This document shows positions 5,487-12,301 of a DNA stretch of 12,682 nt, one piece after another (position 1 is the first letter of the stretch; each line of letters starts with the position of its first letter). The position numbers and the translations under genes were made by a program. The notes below the pieces were generated by a model. It was not told where the DNA came from. It saw only the letters and a program-made list of their open reading frames with translations, and searched no databases. Origin of the DNA: a bacterium HR32 (GTDB taxonomy: Bacteria; Sysuimicrobiota; Sysuimicrobiia; Sysuimicrobiales; Sysuimicrobiaceae); NCBI GenBank assembly GCA_002898935.1, contig BEII01000012.1, forward strand, positions 1-12,682, given 5' to 3'.

Positions 5487-6875
5487 ATGCTTCGAAGCGC
5501 GGTCGCGGGGTCCACGGCGCTGCTCGTCTTCTCCTGCGGGCTCGCTTCCGCCTTCGCCCCGAAGGGCGCGCGCCTACTGGACGCGGGCTGGGTCCACTCC
5601 TCCGGCGCCTCAAGCCTCGTCGTGCACAGCGACGAGCCCCTGCGCCACCGCGTGGCTTCCGTCCCCGGGCTCCTGATCCTGGACGTGTGGCCCCTGGTCG
5701 GTGCTCCGACCCACTGGGAGCCCGTACGGGTGGGGCCTGTGCTCGCGTGGAGCCAGCAAACGCTGTACCCGGGGGTGGTGCGGTTCACCGTGTGGGTGCG
5801 CGGGCCGGTGCGGTACAAGGTGTTCCGTCGCGCCGAGCCGCACAAGCTCCGCCTCGCCGTCCTCCCGGCCTGGCGCGCCCGCGTCCGGCTGCCACCCAGC
5901 GTGGCGTACCGCAAGCTGCGGTGGGCCACCGGAGCGGGCTCCGCCCGCGTGCACGTGGTGACGGTAGACCTGAAGGACCCGCGGCTGTCCGTCCGGGTGG
6001 CCCTGGGCGCGGGGACGGTCAAGGACCGGGAGCCTGCTGCAGAGGCCACCACGCGGCTCGGCGGGGTGGCGGCCATCAACGGCGGATTCTTCGCGCCCCG
6101 CAACGGGCAGCCCCTCGGGGTCCTCGTGGTGGACGGGCGCCTTGTCTCCGCCCCCATCCCGCGCCGCAGTGCCTTCGCGATCCTCAAGGACGGCCGGCCT
6201 TACATCGGCCCCGTCCGGTGGAGAGGCTGGATCGAAACCCCGACGGCGCGGCTGCCGGTCTCCGCGGTCAACCGCCCGCCCCGCGTGGGTGGGGCCGCGG
6301 TGTACACGCCCGAGTACGGCCCCCTGACGCCTCCGCACCCGCTCGCGGTGGTGGTACGCCGCGGACGGGTGGTGTCCACGGCGTCAGGCCGTGTCCCCAT
6401 CCCGCCCGACGGCTTCGTGGTGGCGAGCCCCGCCTCCAGCCGTCACCGCGTACGGGAGACGATGCGCCCCGACACGCCCGCGGAGTTCCGGGCAGCGCTA
6501 GACCCGCCGGGGGTGGCGCACGCCCTCGGCGGCGGCCCCCGGCTCGTCCGCGAGGGACGCGTGTACGTGCCCTATCGCTGGGAGGGGTTCCGCCCGTCGC
6601 TGTACGGCCGCCGCGCGGCACGCTCTGCGGTGGCGCTCACGGCCCACCCCAAGCTCCTCCTGGTGGCCGTCGAAGCGTCCCGCGGCGACTCCACCGGCAT
6701 GACCCTGCCAGAACTGGCCCGCACCCTGGTGGAGCTCGGGGCACAGGATGCGGTGAACCTGGACGGCGGAGGGTCGTCCACCCTCGTGGTGGGCGGCGAG
6801 GTGGTGAACCGTCCCCAGGGTTCTCAGCGTGCGGTGCCCTCGCTCCTCCTGGTCCGCTACGACCCGCAGGACTGA
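5487..6875 (+). CDS. Exported phosphodiester glycosidase (NAGPA-like) with N-terminal AMIN-like domain
   Basis: The 462-residue product starts with a signal peptide (hydrophobic 8-22, probable cleavage after ASA at 20-22). Residues about 28-128 form a beta-rich domain resembling AMIN, a cell-wall-targeting module (VVHSDEPLRHRV, RFTVWVRGPVRYKVF). The C-terminal half is a phosphodiester glycosidase/NAGPA (DUF2233-like) domain: INGGFF at 198-203, a GGGP turn near 348-351, and NLDGGGSST at 424-432. Members cleave N-acetylglucosamine-1-phosphate phosphodiesters or act on exopolysaccharide and cell-wall substrates, so it likely works outside the membrane. The ATG at 5487 is preferred because CGGAGA lies 6-7 bases upstream and it starts the signal peptide. 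Its last 19 bases overlap the convergent GNAT gene. The exact substrate is unknown. Confidence 0.88.
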   Translation: MLRSAVAGSTALLVFSCGLASAFAPKGARLLDAGWVHSSGASSLVVHSDEPLRHRVASVPGLLILDVWPLVGAPTHWEPVRVGPVLAWSQQTLYPGVVRFTVWVRGPVRYKVFRRAEPHKLRLAVLPAWRARVRLPPSVAYRKLRWATGAGSARVHVVTVDLKDPRLSVRVALGAGTVKDREPAAEATTRLGGVAAINGGFFAPRNGQPLGVLVVDGRLVSAPIPRRSAFAILKDGRPYIGPVRWRGWIETPTARLPVSAVNRPPRVGGAAVYTPEYGPLTPPHPLAVVVRRGRVVSTASGRVPIPPDGFVVASPASSRHRVRETMRPDTPAEFRAALDPPGVAHALGGGPRLVREGRVYVPYRWEGFRPSLYGRRAARSAVALTAHPKLLLVAVEASRGDSTGMTLPELARTLVELGAQDAVNLDGGGSSTLVVGGEVVNRPQGSQRAVPSLLLVRYDPQD

Positions 6876-7360
6876 TCCGTCGGTGCGTCCAGCGTCAACT
6901 CCCACACTTCCTCCCACGGGTCCGCGGCGGTCCTGCGGAAGCCCGCCCGCCGGTACGCGGCGATGGCGCGGGTGTTCCACGGTTCCACCGTGAGCCACAC
7001 GCGCCGCACCCCGCGCTCGCGGCCCACCTGCAGCACCGCCTCGATGAGCCGGGCGCCGATCCCCGCGCCCTGGTAGTCCTGGTGGACGAAGATGGCGAGC
7101 TCGTAGGCGCCGTCCCGCTCGGGCATGAGGACCGCGTGCCCCACCACCCGCCCTGCGTGGATCGCCACCACGTTCAAGCCCTCCCGGGTCAGCAGGTCCA
7201 CCCACTCCACGAGGCGCAAGGGGTGGAGGGGTGGGATCCCCTGGGCGCGGTGGGCGGGGTCGAAGGTGCGGTACATCTGGAGCAGCGATTCCCGATCCTC
7301 GGGCCGGTACGGTCGCACCTCCACCGTCCGGCCACGGCGGTCCTGGAAGCGCGCCGTCAC
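6857..7360 (-). CDS. GNAT-family N-acetyltransferase
   Basis: The 167-residue protein is a GNAT acetyltransferase: motif A with the acetyl-CoA pyrophosphate loop Gln97-Gly-Ala-Gly-Ile-Gly102, an ELAIFVHQDYQG strand before it, and the motif B region TVEPWNTRAIAAYRRAGF at about 124-141. It transfers acetyl from acetyl-CoA to an unknown amine. It is the last gene of the operon acuC - usp-like - GNAT; its GTG start is one base after the upstream stop (TGAGGTG), with CGGGAG as ribosome site. In Bacillus subtilis the acetyltransferase AcuA and deacetylase AcuC control acetyl-CoA synthetase, so a similar lysine acetyltransferase role is plausible but is inferred from context only; the protein is shorter than AcuA. 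Its 3' end overlaps the convergent glycosidase gene by 19 bases. Confidence 0.88.
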   Translation of the reverse strand: MTARFQDRRGRTVEVRPYRPEDRESLLQMYRTFDPAHRAQGIPPLHPLRLVEWVDLLTREGLNVVAIHAGRVVGHAVLMPERDGAYELAIFVHQDYQGAGIGARLIEAVLQVGRERGVRRVWLTVEPWNTRAIAAYRRAGFRRTAADPWEEVWELTLDAPTDQSCGS

Positions 7361-7361
7361 C

Positions 7362-7730
7362 TCACGGCTCCCGCGGCGACCGGTACACGACCACAGGCCC
7401 CGGCGCGTTCACGAGCAGCCACGTGATCGCCTCTCCCAGCACCACCTTGCGGGTGGCGGTGCGGTGCGCGGCCACCACCACTTCTGCGCCCTCCTCCTCC
7501 CCTGCGCGGCAAACCTCCAGTTCGACCCGACCTCCCGGCTCCACACACCGGACCTCCACCGCGACCCCCTGCTGCGCGCCCTCCGCCACGGCGCGCTCTG
7601 AGGCTTCCGGGGCCACGCCCGGTCCGCACACCACCAGCAGGCCGACACCCCGGGCCCGCGCCATCTCGAGGGCGTAGCGGAAGGCTTCCCACCCCGCCTC
7701 CGTGGCCTCCAGCCACACCACCGGCCTCAC
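7362..7730 (-). CDS. Universal stress protein (UspA)-like protein
   Basis: The 122-residue protein has the size and beta/alpha layout of a single UspA domain: a first strand PVVWLEATEAGW, a helix with AFRYALEMARARG, a strand VGLLVVCGP, and the closing segment VVVAAHRTATRKVVLGEAITWLLVNAPGPVVVYR. In ATP-binding Usp proteins the last part reads GxxG...GS(V/T). Here the first glycines are replaced (AAHRTATRK) and the GS is GE, so nucleotide binding may be lost or altered. The GTG start overlaps the acuC stop (GTGA). A coupled position between deacetylase and acetyltransferase suggests an accessory or sensing role, perhaps taking the place of the CBS-domain gene acuB in the Bacillus operon; that comparison is inference. 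Confidence 0.7.
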   Translation of the reverse strand: MRPVVWLEATEAGWEAFRYALEMARARGVGLLVVCGPGVAPEASERAVAEGAQQGVAVEVRCVEPGGRVELEVCRAGEEEGAEVVVAAHRTATRKVVLGEAITWLLVNAPGPVVVYRSPREP

Positions 7731-8872
7731 CTCGGCCCCTCCAAGATCGGCAGCACTCGGTCCCGCACCGCTTGTGCCACCCGCCGGTTGGCGGCCCGGA
7801 CGGCCTCAGGCGCGTCCGCGGCCGGCTCCTCCCGCATCCGCCGGGGCAGGGCGTGGGGGGCGCGAGGTTCCCAGCGCTCCACCCAGGCCTGAGGGACTTC
7901 GTCCGGCACTGGCCGGTGCGCAACGCAGCCGTAGACCAGGGTCCAGGCCCTGGGCACGGTTGCCCACACGTCGTAACCTCCTCCGCCGGTCGCAAGCCAG
8001 CGGCCCCCGCACAGTTCGTGGCTCAGCTCGTGCATCCGGCGCGCGAAGTGCTCCACGGTGTGGAGGGTGCAGCTGAGGTCCGTGAGGGGGTCGCGCCGGT
8101 GGGTGTCGCAGCCGTGCTGGGTCACCACCACGTCCGGCCGGAAGGCCCGTGCCACCGCGGGCACCACGGCCTCGAAGCACTCCACCCACGAGGCGTCGTC
8201 TGTGCCGGGCAGCAGCGGCACGTTCACGCTGTAGCCGTAGCCCTGACCCTCCCCGAGCTCTTCCGGGAACCCGGTCCCGGGGAACAGGTACCGGCCGCTC
8301 TCGTGTAGGGAGAGGGTGAGGACCTGATCGGTGTCGTAGAACAACGCCTGCACGCCATCGCCGTGGTGGGCGTCCGCGTCGACGTACAGCACCCGCCAGC
8401 GCCGGCGGCGGAAGAACTCGCACGCCAGGGCCACGTCGTTGTAGACGCAGAACCCGCTGGCCTGCGCCCGCAGGGCGTGGTGAAGCCCCCCGGAGAGGTG
8501 GAAGGCGTGCAGGAAGCGGCCTTCCGCGATGCCCGCCGCAGCCACCAGGGCGCCGCCCGCGATGGTGGCCGCGGCCTCGTGCATGCCCCGGAACGGAGGG
8601 TTGTCGCCCGGCCCGAACCCGTAGCGGTCGCGGAGCAAGGGGTGGTCCGGCCGCTCGCTCAGAGCCCGGACCGCTTCCACGTACTCGCGGCTGTGCACCC
8701 ACGCCAGTTCCTCGTCCGTGGCTTGGCGGGGCGGGACCAGCGCCCCGTCCGGCAACAGCCCCGCTTCGCGCACGAGCTCCACGGTGAGCTCCAGCCGGAG
8801 GGAGTTGAGCGGGTGGCCCGGGCCGAAGTCGTAGCGGCGGCACTCCGGGCCGTACACCAGAGGGGTGGTCAT
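7727..8872 (-). CDS. acuC: AcuC-type histone-deacetylase-family protein
   Basis: The 381-residue protein is a class I HDAC-fold zinc deacetylase of the AcuC type, with the typical opening LVYGPECRRYDFGPGHPL. His131-His132 (GGLHHA), the zinc ligands Asp167 and His169 (DADAHHGDGV) and Asp256 (QHGCD), and the active-site Tyr300 (GGGGYD) are all present, so it should be active. AcuC deacetylates acetyl-CoA synthetase in Bacillus, restoring activity. It is the first gene of a three-gene operon with a Usp-like protein and a GNAT acetyltransferase. The ATG at 8872 fits the family start but lacks a clear Shine-Dalgarno sequence: a 6-bp hairpin abuts the start codon. Acetoin or acetate use is inferred from the family; other acetylated substrates are possible. 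Confidence 0.92.
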   Translation of the reverse strand: MTTPLVYGPECRRYDFGPGHPLNSLRLELTVELVREAGLLPDGALVPPRQATDEELAWVHSREYVEAVRALSERPDHPLLRDRYGFGPGDNPPFRGMHEAAATIAGGALVAAAGIAEGRFLHAFHLSGGLHHALRAQASGFCVYNDVALACEFFRRRRWRVLYVDADAHHGDGVQALFYDTDQVLTLSLHESGRYLFPGTGFPEELGEGQGYGYSVNVPLLPGTDDASWVECFEAVVPAVARAFRPDVVVTQHGCDTHRRDPLTDLSCTLHTVEHFARRMHELSHELCGGRWLATGGGGYDVWATVPRAWTLVYGCVAHRPVPDEVPQAWVERWEPRAPHALPRRMREEPAADAPEAVRAANRRVAQAVRDRVLPILEGPR

Positions 8873-8890
8873 GGGCGTTTGCTTCGCCCA
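8872..8890 (-). promoter_or_regulatory. Hairpin abutting the acuC start codon
   Basis: On the minus strand TGGGCG and CGCCCA (8890-8885 and 8877-8872) pair over a 7-base loop, the second arm ending on the first base of the ATG. This replaces the region where a ribosome site is expected. It could limit translation initiation. Confidence 0.4.
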
Positions 8891-8920
8891 GAACCCTAGG
8901 CTCCCCCTGCCGCGCGCCGG

Positions 8921-8949
8921 TTGACAAAGCCCGAGCGGTGGCCGATCAT
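8921..8949 (+). promoter_or_regulatory. Sigma70-type promoter of the cold-shock gene
   Basis: A perfect TTGACA (-35) at 8921-8926 is followed, after a 17-base spacer, by GATCAT at 8944-8949, which matches TATAAT at 4 of 6 positions. The predicted transcript would start near 8956, about 42 bases ahead of the ATG. It is the best consensus promoter in the window. Confidence 0.7.
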
Positions 8950-8997
8950 TGGCCTGTCCCGCGCACCCGCGGGAAGGAACGGAACGGAGGAACAGGG

Positions 8998-9204
8998 ATG
9001 CCGAGAGGGACCGTCAAGTGGTTCAGCCCGGAGAAGGGGTACGGGTTCATCACCCCGGACGACGGCAGCAAGGACGTGTTCGTCCACTACAGCGCCATCG
9101 TTGGCGAGGGGTACCGCAACCTCCAGGAAGGGCAGAAGGTGGAGTTCGAGGTCACCCAGGGCCAGAAGGGCCCCCAGGCCTCCAACGTCCGCGTCATCGG
9201 CTGA
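8998..9204 (+). CDS. csp: Cold-shock domain protein
   Basis: The 68-residue single-domain protein carries the RNA-binding motifs RNP1 (KGYGFI, 13-18) and RNP2 (VFVHY, 27-31), with the usual start GTVKWFSPEKGYGF. It binds single-stranded nucleic acid and acts as an RNA chaperone in the cytoplasm. I chose the ATG at 8998, not the in-frame one at 8938, because GGAGG lies 7 bases upstream, the family begins here, and the upstream ATG falls within the promoter spacer. The gene is monocistronic, between divergent acuC and the convergent methyltransferase. The number of paralogues in this genome is unknown, so a temperature role is not certain. Confidence 0.95.
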   Translation: MPRGTVKWFSPEKGYGFITPDDGSKDVFVHYSAIVGEGYRNLQEGQKVEFEVTQGQKGPQASNVRVIG

Positions 9205-9316
9205 AGCCGCCGCCACAGACTCCGCGACGCCTCCTCTGCTCGAGAGCCGGAGCCGTTCACGGCGCGGGTGCGGGTGTGGGCGCTGGTCTGCGAAACCTTT
9301 CAGCCGGAAGGACCGG

Positions 9317-9347
9317 GGTCTCCACCGATCGCGGAGCGATGGGGACC
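9317..9347. terminator. Hairpin between convergent csp and methyltransferase genes
   Basis: ATCGC (9328-9332) and GCGAT (9336-9340) form a tight inner stem, and GGTCTCC (9317-9323) pairs with GGGGACC (9341-9347), including one G-T pair, as an outer stem. It lies within the 145-base gap after csp and directly after the methyltransferase stop. No T-tract is present, so termination is inferred from position. The rest of the gap shows no ORF. Confidence 0.35.
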
Positions 9348-9349
9348 GT

Positions 9350-10165
9350 CTAGGGGCGCCGCGCGATCACCTGTAGCCAGTTGCGGGGCACGGTGTGTAG
9401 GCCGAGCTCGGCGAACGCCTGCCGGACCCCCACCTGCAGTGCCTCGCACGCCTCGCGCAACGGGACCCCCGGCAGCGCCCCTTCGATGAACAGCGAGAAC
9501 TCGCTGATGTCCTCCAGGCTCTGCCGGGACAGCTGCTGCTGCTGGAGGTAGGTGGCTACCTCCGCAAAACCCGCGCTGCGCAGCAGCGCCTCGTACTCGC
9601 TGGCCGAAAGCCACCGCATGGCCGTGGCCTTGACGCCGCGGGCCACGTCCATGCCCCGATCCCGCAGGTGGCGGACGGCCCGGAGCATCCACAGCTTGTA
9701 GAAGCGCAGGGTCTCCGCCGGGTAGGCACCCTCGAAGAAGGTGGTGTTGAACGCGAAGACCCCCCCGGGCCGCAGCACCGCCATGGCCTCCCGAACCACC
9801 GCCAGCTTGTCGTGGACGAGGTGGATGGCGTTACAGAACAGGACCACGTCCGCGGCGGGCACCAGCTGGCTCAGGCGCTCCGCCGTCCCCTCCAGGAACC
9901 GCACCACCGCAGAGCGCACCCGCTGCCGAGCCACCTCCAGGGCGGACGGAGAGGGGTCCACGGCGTACACCACACCGCCTGCGCGCGCGTCCACGTGCTC
10001 CAAGATCAGCTCGGTCACGGCCCCCGGGCCACAGCCCAAGTCCACCACCACGTGTCCGGGGCGGATGCCCGCGCGCTCCACCAGCCACCGGTTCACCTCC
10101 CGGAAGAACGGGTGGCTGCTGAACTTCTCGAACCCGAAGGTCCGCTCGTCCTCTCCCGTGGCCAT
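9350..10165 (-). CDS. Class I SAM-dependent methyltransferase
   Basis: The 271-residue protein has a Rossmann methyltransferase domain: motif I VDLGCGPG at 41-48, an acidic ribose-binding residue at Asp70 (YAVDPSPSAL), a motif at about 103-116 (PAADVVLFCNAIHLV), and LRPGGVFAFNT at about 131-141. The C-terminal third is helical and may form the substrate cap. The overall form resembles UbiE/COQ5-like and small-molecule methyltransferases, but the substrate cannot be named. AGGGAG precedes the ATG. It is transcribed alone, divergent from the histidine kinase across 128 bases. Confidence 0.85.
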   Translation of the reverse strand: MATGEDERTFGFEKFSSHPFFREVNRWLVERAGIRPGHVVVDLGCGPGAVTELILEHVDARAGGVVYAVDPSPSALEVARQRVRSAVVRFLEGTAERLSQLVPAADVVLFCNAIHLVHDKLAVVREAMAVLRPGGVFAFNTTFFEGAYPAETLRFYKLWMLRAVRHLRDRGMDVARGVKATAMRWLSASEYEALLRSAGFAEVATYLQQQQLSRQSLEDISEFSLFIEGALPGVPLREACEALQVGVRQAFAELGLHTVPRNWLQVIARRP

Positions 10166-10219
10166 CGCTCCCTCTTTCTCGCCCGGGCCCCGGTCCTCCT
10201 GTGCGGACGGTCATCGGTT

Positions 10220-10241
10220 CCGTGGATTGAAAAACCGTGGA
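10220..10241. promoter_or_regulatory. CCGTGGA direct repeat in the methyltransferase/kinase promoter gap
   Basis: CCGTGGA occurs at 10220-10226 and again at 10235-10241, a 15-base period, in the divergent gap. A -10-like TATGCT lies at 10264-10269 without a -35 box, so the second repeat would sit against the -35 position. Paired direct repeats are the usual binding pattern of LytTR regulators, so self-regulation is a reasonable guess; the motif itself does not match a site I know. Confidence 0.35.
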
Positions 10242-10293
10242 CCACCGAGACCCTGCCGCGCGGTATGCTGGAGCTGTCTGGGGAGCACCTGCG

Positions 10294-11430
10294 ATGCCAA
10301 AGGCGATGGACGGCCTCCACCGGGCGGTGCTCGTCTCCACGGTCCAGCGGCTGGTGCAGACGAGCCGGCGTGCCCGCGACGCCTTCCGCCGGGGTCTCAC
10401 CCACGAGGCGGCCGCGGAAGTGGCCCGCATGCTCCGGGACGCCTTGGAGGCGGACGCGGTGGCCCTGGTGGGGCGGGCGCAGGTCCTGGCGTTCGTCGGA
10501 GCTGGTGAGGACCACCACCAGCCGGGTCAGCCGGTCACCACGGAGTTCACCAAGCGGGTGCTGCGGACCGGCCAGGTACAAGTGGCCACCGCCCGGGAGG
10601 AGATCGGCTGCCCGCACCCTGCCTGCCCGCTCACCGCAGCCCTCGTGGTCCCGATGCGGGTGCGGGGGATGGTGCCCGCCGCCATCAAGTTCTACCGGAC
10701 CGACGGCCGTCCGTTCGCCCCGGACGCGGTGGAGGGCGCGGCCCTGGTGGGCGACCTGCTGGGGGCCCAACTGGAGATCGCCCTGCTGGAAGCGGAGGTG
10801 GATCGCCTGACCCGGGAGGAGTTGCGCGCGCTGCGGGCGGAGATCTCGCCGCACTTCGTGTTCAACACCCTGCACTCCGTGGCGGCGGTGGTGGGCCGGG
10901 ACCCGGACCGGGCCCGGCGGTTGCTCACGGACTTCGCGGAGTTCTTGCGGCACGCGCTGCGAGCCCACGGCGAGTTCTGCACCCTGGAGGAGGAGCTCTG
11001 GTACGTGGACCAGTACCTGGCCATCGAGCGGGCGCGCTTGGGCTCTCGGCTGCAGGCTACCGTGGAGGTTCCCCAGGACCTCCTGGATTGCCTCGTCCCG
11101 GTCCTGACCCTGCAGCCGCTGGTGGAGAACGCCGTGGTCCACGGGGTGGAGCCCAAGACCGGGGTCGGCACGGTCCGGGTGCGGGCCCACGCGCAGGGCG
11201 ACGCCCTGCTGTTGGTGGTGGAGGACGACGGGGTGGGCATCCCCAAGCCGCGGCTAGACGTGGTGACCCAGCGCGGGGTCGGCTCGGGCCTGGGTGTCGG
11301 GCTGTTCAACGTCCAGCGGCGGCTGCAGGCCATCTACGGGGAGTCGTGCGGGCTGCGGGTGGAGAGTGAGGAGGGGAAGGGGACCCGGGTGACCGTGCGC
11401 GTGCCCCGGCGATTCGAGGGGGCGGTGTGA
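10294..11430 (+). CDS. Soluble LytS-family sensor histidine kinase with GAF-like domain
   Basis: The 378-residue kinase lacks transmembrane segments. Residues about 30-165 look like a GAF-type sensor domain, with a Cys pair in EEIGCPHPACPL (Cys106, Cys111). The His_kinase domain (PF06580 type) carries the phospho-acceptor His187 in EISPHFVFNTLHS. The ATP-binding domain has the N box LVENAVVHG (Asn279), DDGVGI (311-316) and GVGLFNVQRRL. It would autophosphorylate and pass phosphate to the LytTR regulator encoded next. The ATG at 10294 has GGGGAG 8 bases upstream; the longer in-frame ATG at 10237 lies inside a promoter-region repeat. Classical LytS proteins have a multi-pass membrane sensor, which is missing here, so the signal is probably cytoplasmic. 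The stop overlaps the regulator start (GTGA). Confidence 0.9.
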   Translation: MPKAMDGLHRAVLVSTVQRLVQTSRRARDAFRRGLTHEAAAEVARMLRDALEADAVALVGRAQVLAFVGAGEDHHQPGQPVTTEFTKRVLRTGQVQVATAREEIGCPHPACPLTAALVVPMRVRGMVPAAIKFYRTDGRPFAPDAVEGAALVGDLLGAQLEIALLEAEVDRLTREELRALRAEISPHFVFNTLHSVAAVVGRDPDRARRLLTDFAEFLRHALRAHGEFCTLEEELWYVDQYLAIERARLGSRLQATVEVPQDLLDCLVPVLTLQPLVENAVVHGVEPKTGVGTVRVRAHAQGDALLLVVEDDGVGIPKPRLDVVTQRGVGSGLGVGLFNVQRRLQAIYGESCGLRVESEEGKGTRVTVRVPRRFEGAV

Positions 11431-12134
11431 GCCGACGGCTCCGGCTGCTCGTGGCGGACGACGACCCTGAAGCCCGGGGTTACCTGCAGGCGCTGCTGCG
11501 GGAGGCAGGCTGCGAGGACGTGGAGGCGGTGGACTCCGCGGAGGCGGCACTCGACCGCCTCCGCCAGGGACCCGTGGACGCGCTGTTCCTGGACATCCGC
11601 ATGCCCGGGCTTTCGGGCCTGGACCTGCTGCGCAGCCTGAGCGGCCTACCGCGCCGTCCGCGGGTGGTGCTGGTCTCCGGCTTCGAGGATTACGCCCTGG
11701 AGGCGTTCGAGGCCGCTGCCTTCGACTACCTGCTCAAGCCCGTGGACCCCGAGCGGCTGCGCCGGACGCTGGACCGGCTGTTGGAGGAGGAACCTGAGGC
11801 CCCCTCGCGGGTCGCCGTACCGACGGCGGACCACGCGGTGCTGGTGGACCCGCAGGACATCCTGTACGTGCAGGCGCAGGGCGAGACCTGCAAGGTGGTC
11901 ACCCGGCAGGGGACCCTGGAGGCCCGCTGTAACGTCGCACAGCTCCTGCGCCGGCTGCCGAGCACCCAGTTCCTCCGCGTGCATCGCAGCTACGTGGTGA
12001 ACCTGGACGCGGTGCGGGAGGTGCACCCGTACTTCTCGGGGACCTTGCTGCTCCGCCTGGACGACGGCCGCGGGACCGAGATCCCGGTGAGCCGGTCGGC
12101 AGCCCGCATGCTCAAACTCCTCCTGCACCTCTGA
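11427..12134 (+). CDS. LytTR-family response regulator
   Basis: The 235-residue regulator has a receiver domain (about 5-120) with acidic residues Asp11-Asp13, phospho-acceptor Asp56 (FLDIRMPG), Ser84 and Lys104 (LLKPVD). A LytTR DNA-binding domain follows (about 130-235): DILYVQAQGE, FLRVHRSYVVNLDAV and the closing IPVSRSAARML. It is the partner of the kinase immediately upstream, joined by a GTGA overlap. LytTR regulators bind direct repeats and control cell-wall, carbon-acid transport or competence genes in various bacteria. Targets here are unknown; its own promoter and the downstream cysteine-rich gene are nearby candidates. Confidence 0.93.
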   Translation: MSRRLRLLVADDDPEARGYLQALLREAGCEDVEAVDSAEAALDRLRQGPVDALFLDIRMPGLSGLDLLRSLSGLPRRPRVVLVSGFEDYALEAFEAAAFDYLLKPVDPERLRRTLDRLLEEEPEAPSRVAVPTADHAVLVDPQDILYVQAQGETCKVVTRQGTLEARCNVAQLLRRLPSTQFLRVHRSYVVNLDAVREVHPYFSGTLLLRLDDGRGTEIPVSRSAARMLKLLLHL

Positions 12135-12142
12135 ACCCCAGG

Positions 12143-12156
12143 CGAACTCCGGTTCG
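12143..12156 (+). terminator. Small hairpin after the response regulator
   Basis: CGAAC (12143-12147) and GTTCG (12152-12156) form a 5-bp stem with a 4-base loop, nine bases past the stop, followed by a T-rich stretch (12163-12173). A weak terminator is possible. Confidence 0.3.
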
Positions 12157-12241
12157 ATCAGGTTTGTTTATCTAAAGCCCGCCTCGGCCCGGCTGTTCAT
12201 CAGCGTTTTTGAACCAACCACCCGGCCGCTGCGACCGTTCG

Positions 12242-12274
12242 CCGCCGGCCTGTGGAGGCCGGCCCTGCCGGCGG
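12242..12274 (+). promoter_or_regulatory. Alternative hairpins in the leader of the Cys-rich gene
   Basis: Stem A pairs 12244-12251 (GCCGGCCT) with 12256-12263 over a GTGG loop, eight perfect pairs. Stem B pairs 12242-12249 (CCGCCGGC) with 12267-12274, also eight perfect pairs, and shares its 5' arm with stem A, so they exclude each other. They end 15 bases ahead of the ribosome site GAGGTGAGG (12289-12297). This could be an RNA switch or just GC-rich dyad structure. The leader 12135-12301 holds no ORF; it also has an AT-rich patch at 12161-12176. Confidence 0.4.
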
Positions 12275-12301
12275 GGGACACTGAGGCCGAGGTGAGGCGC
12301 C

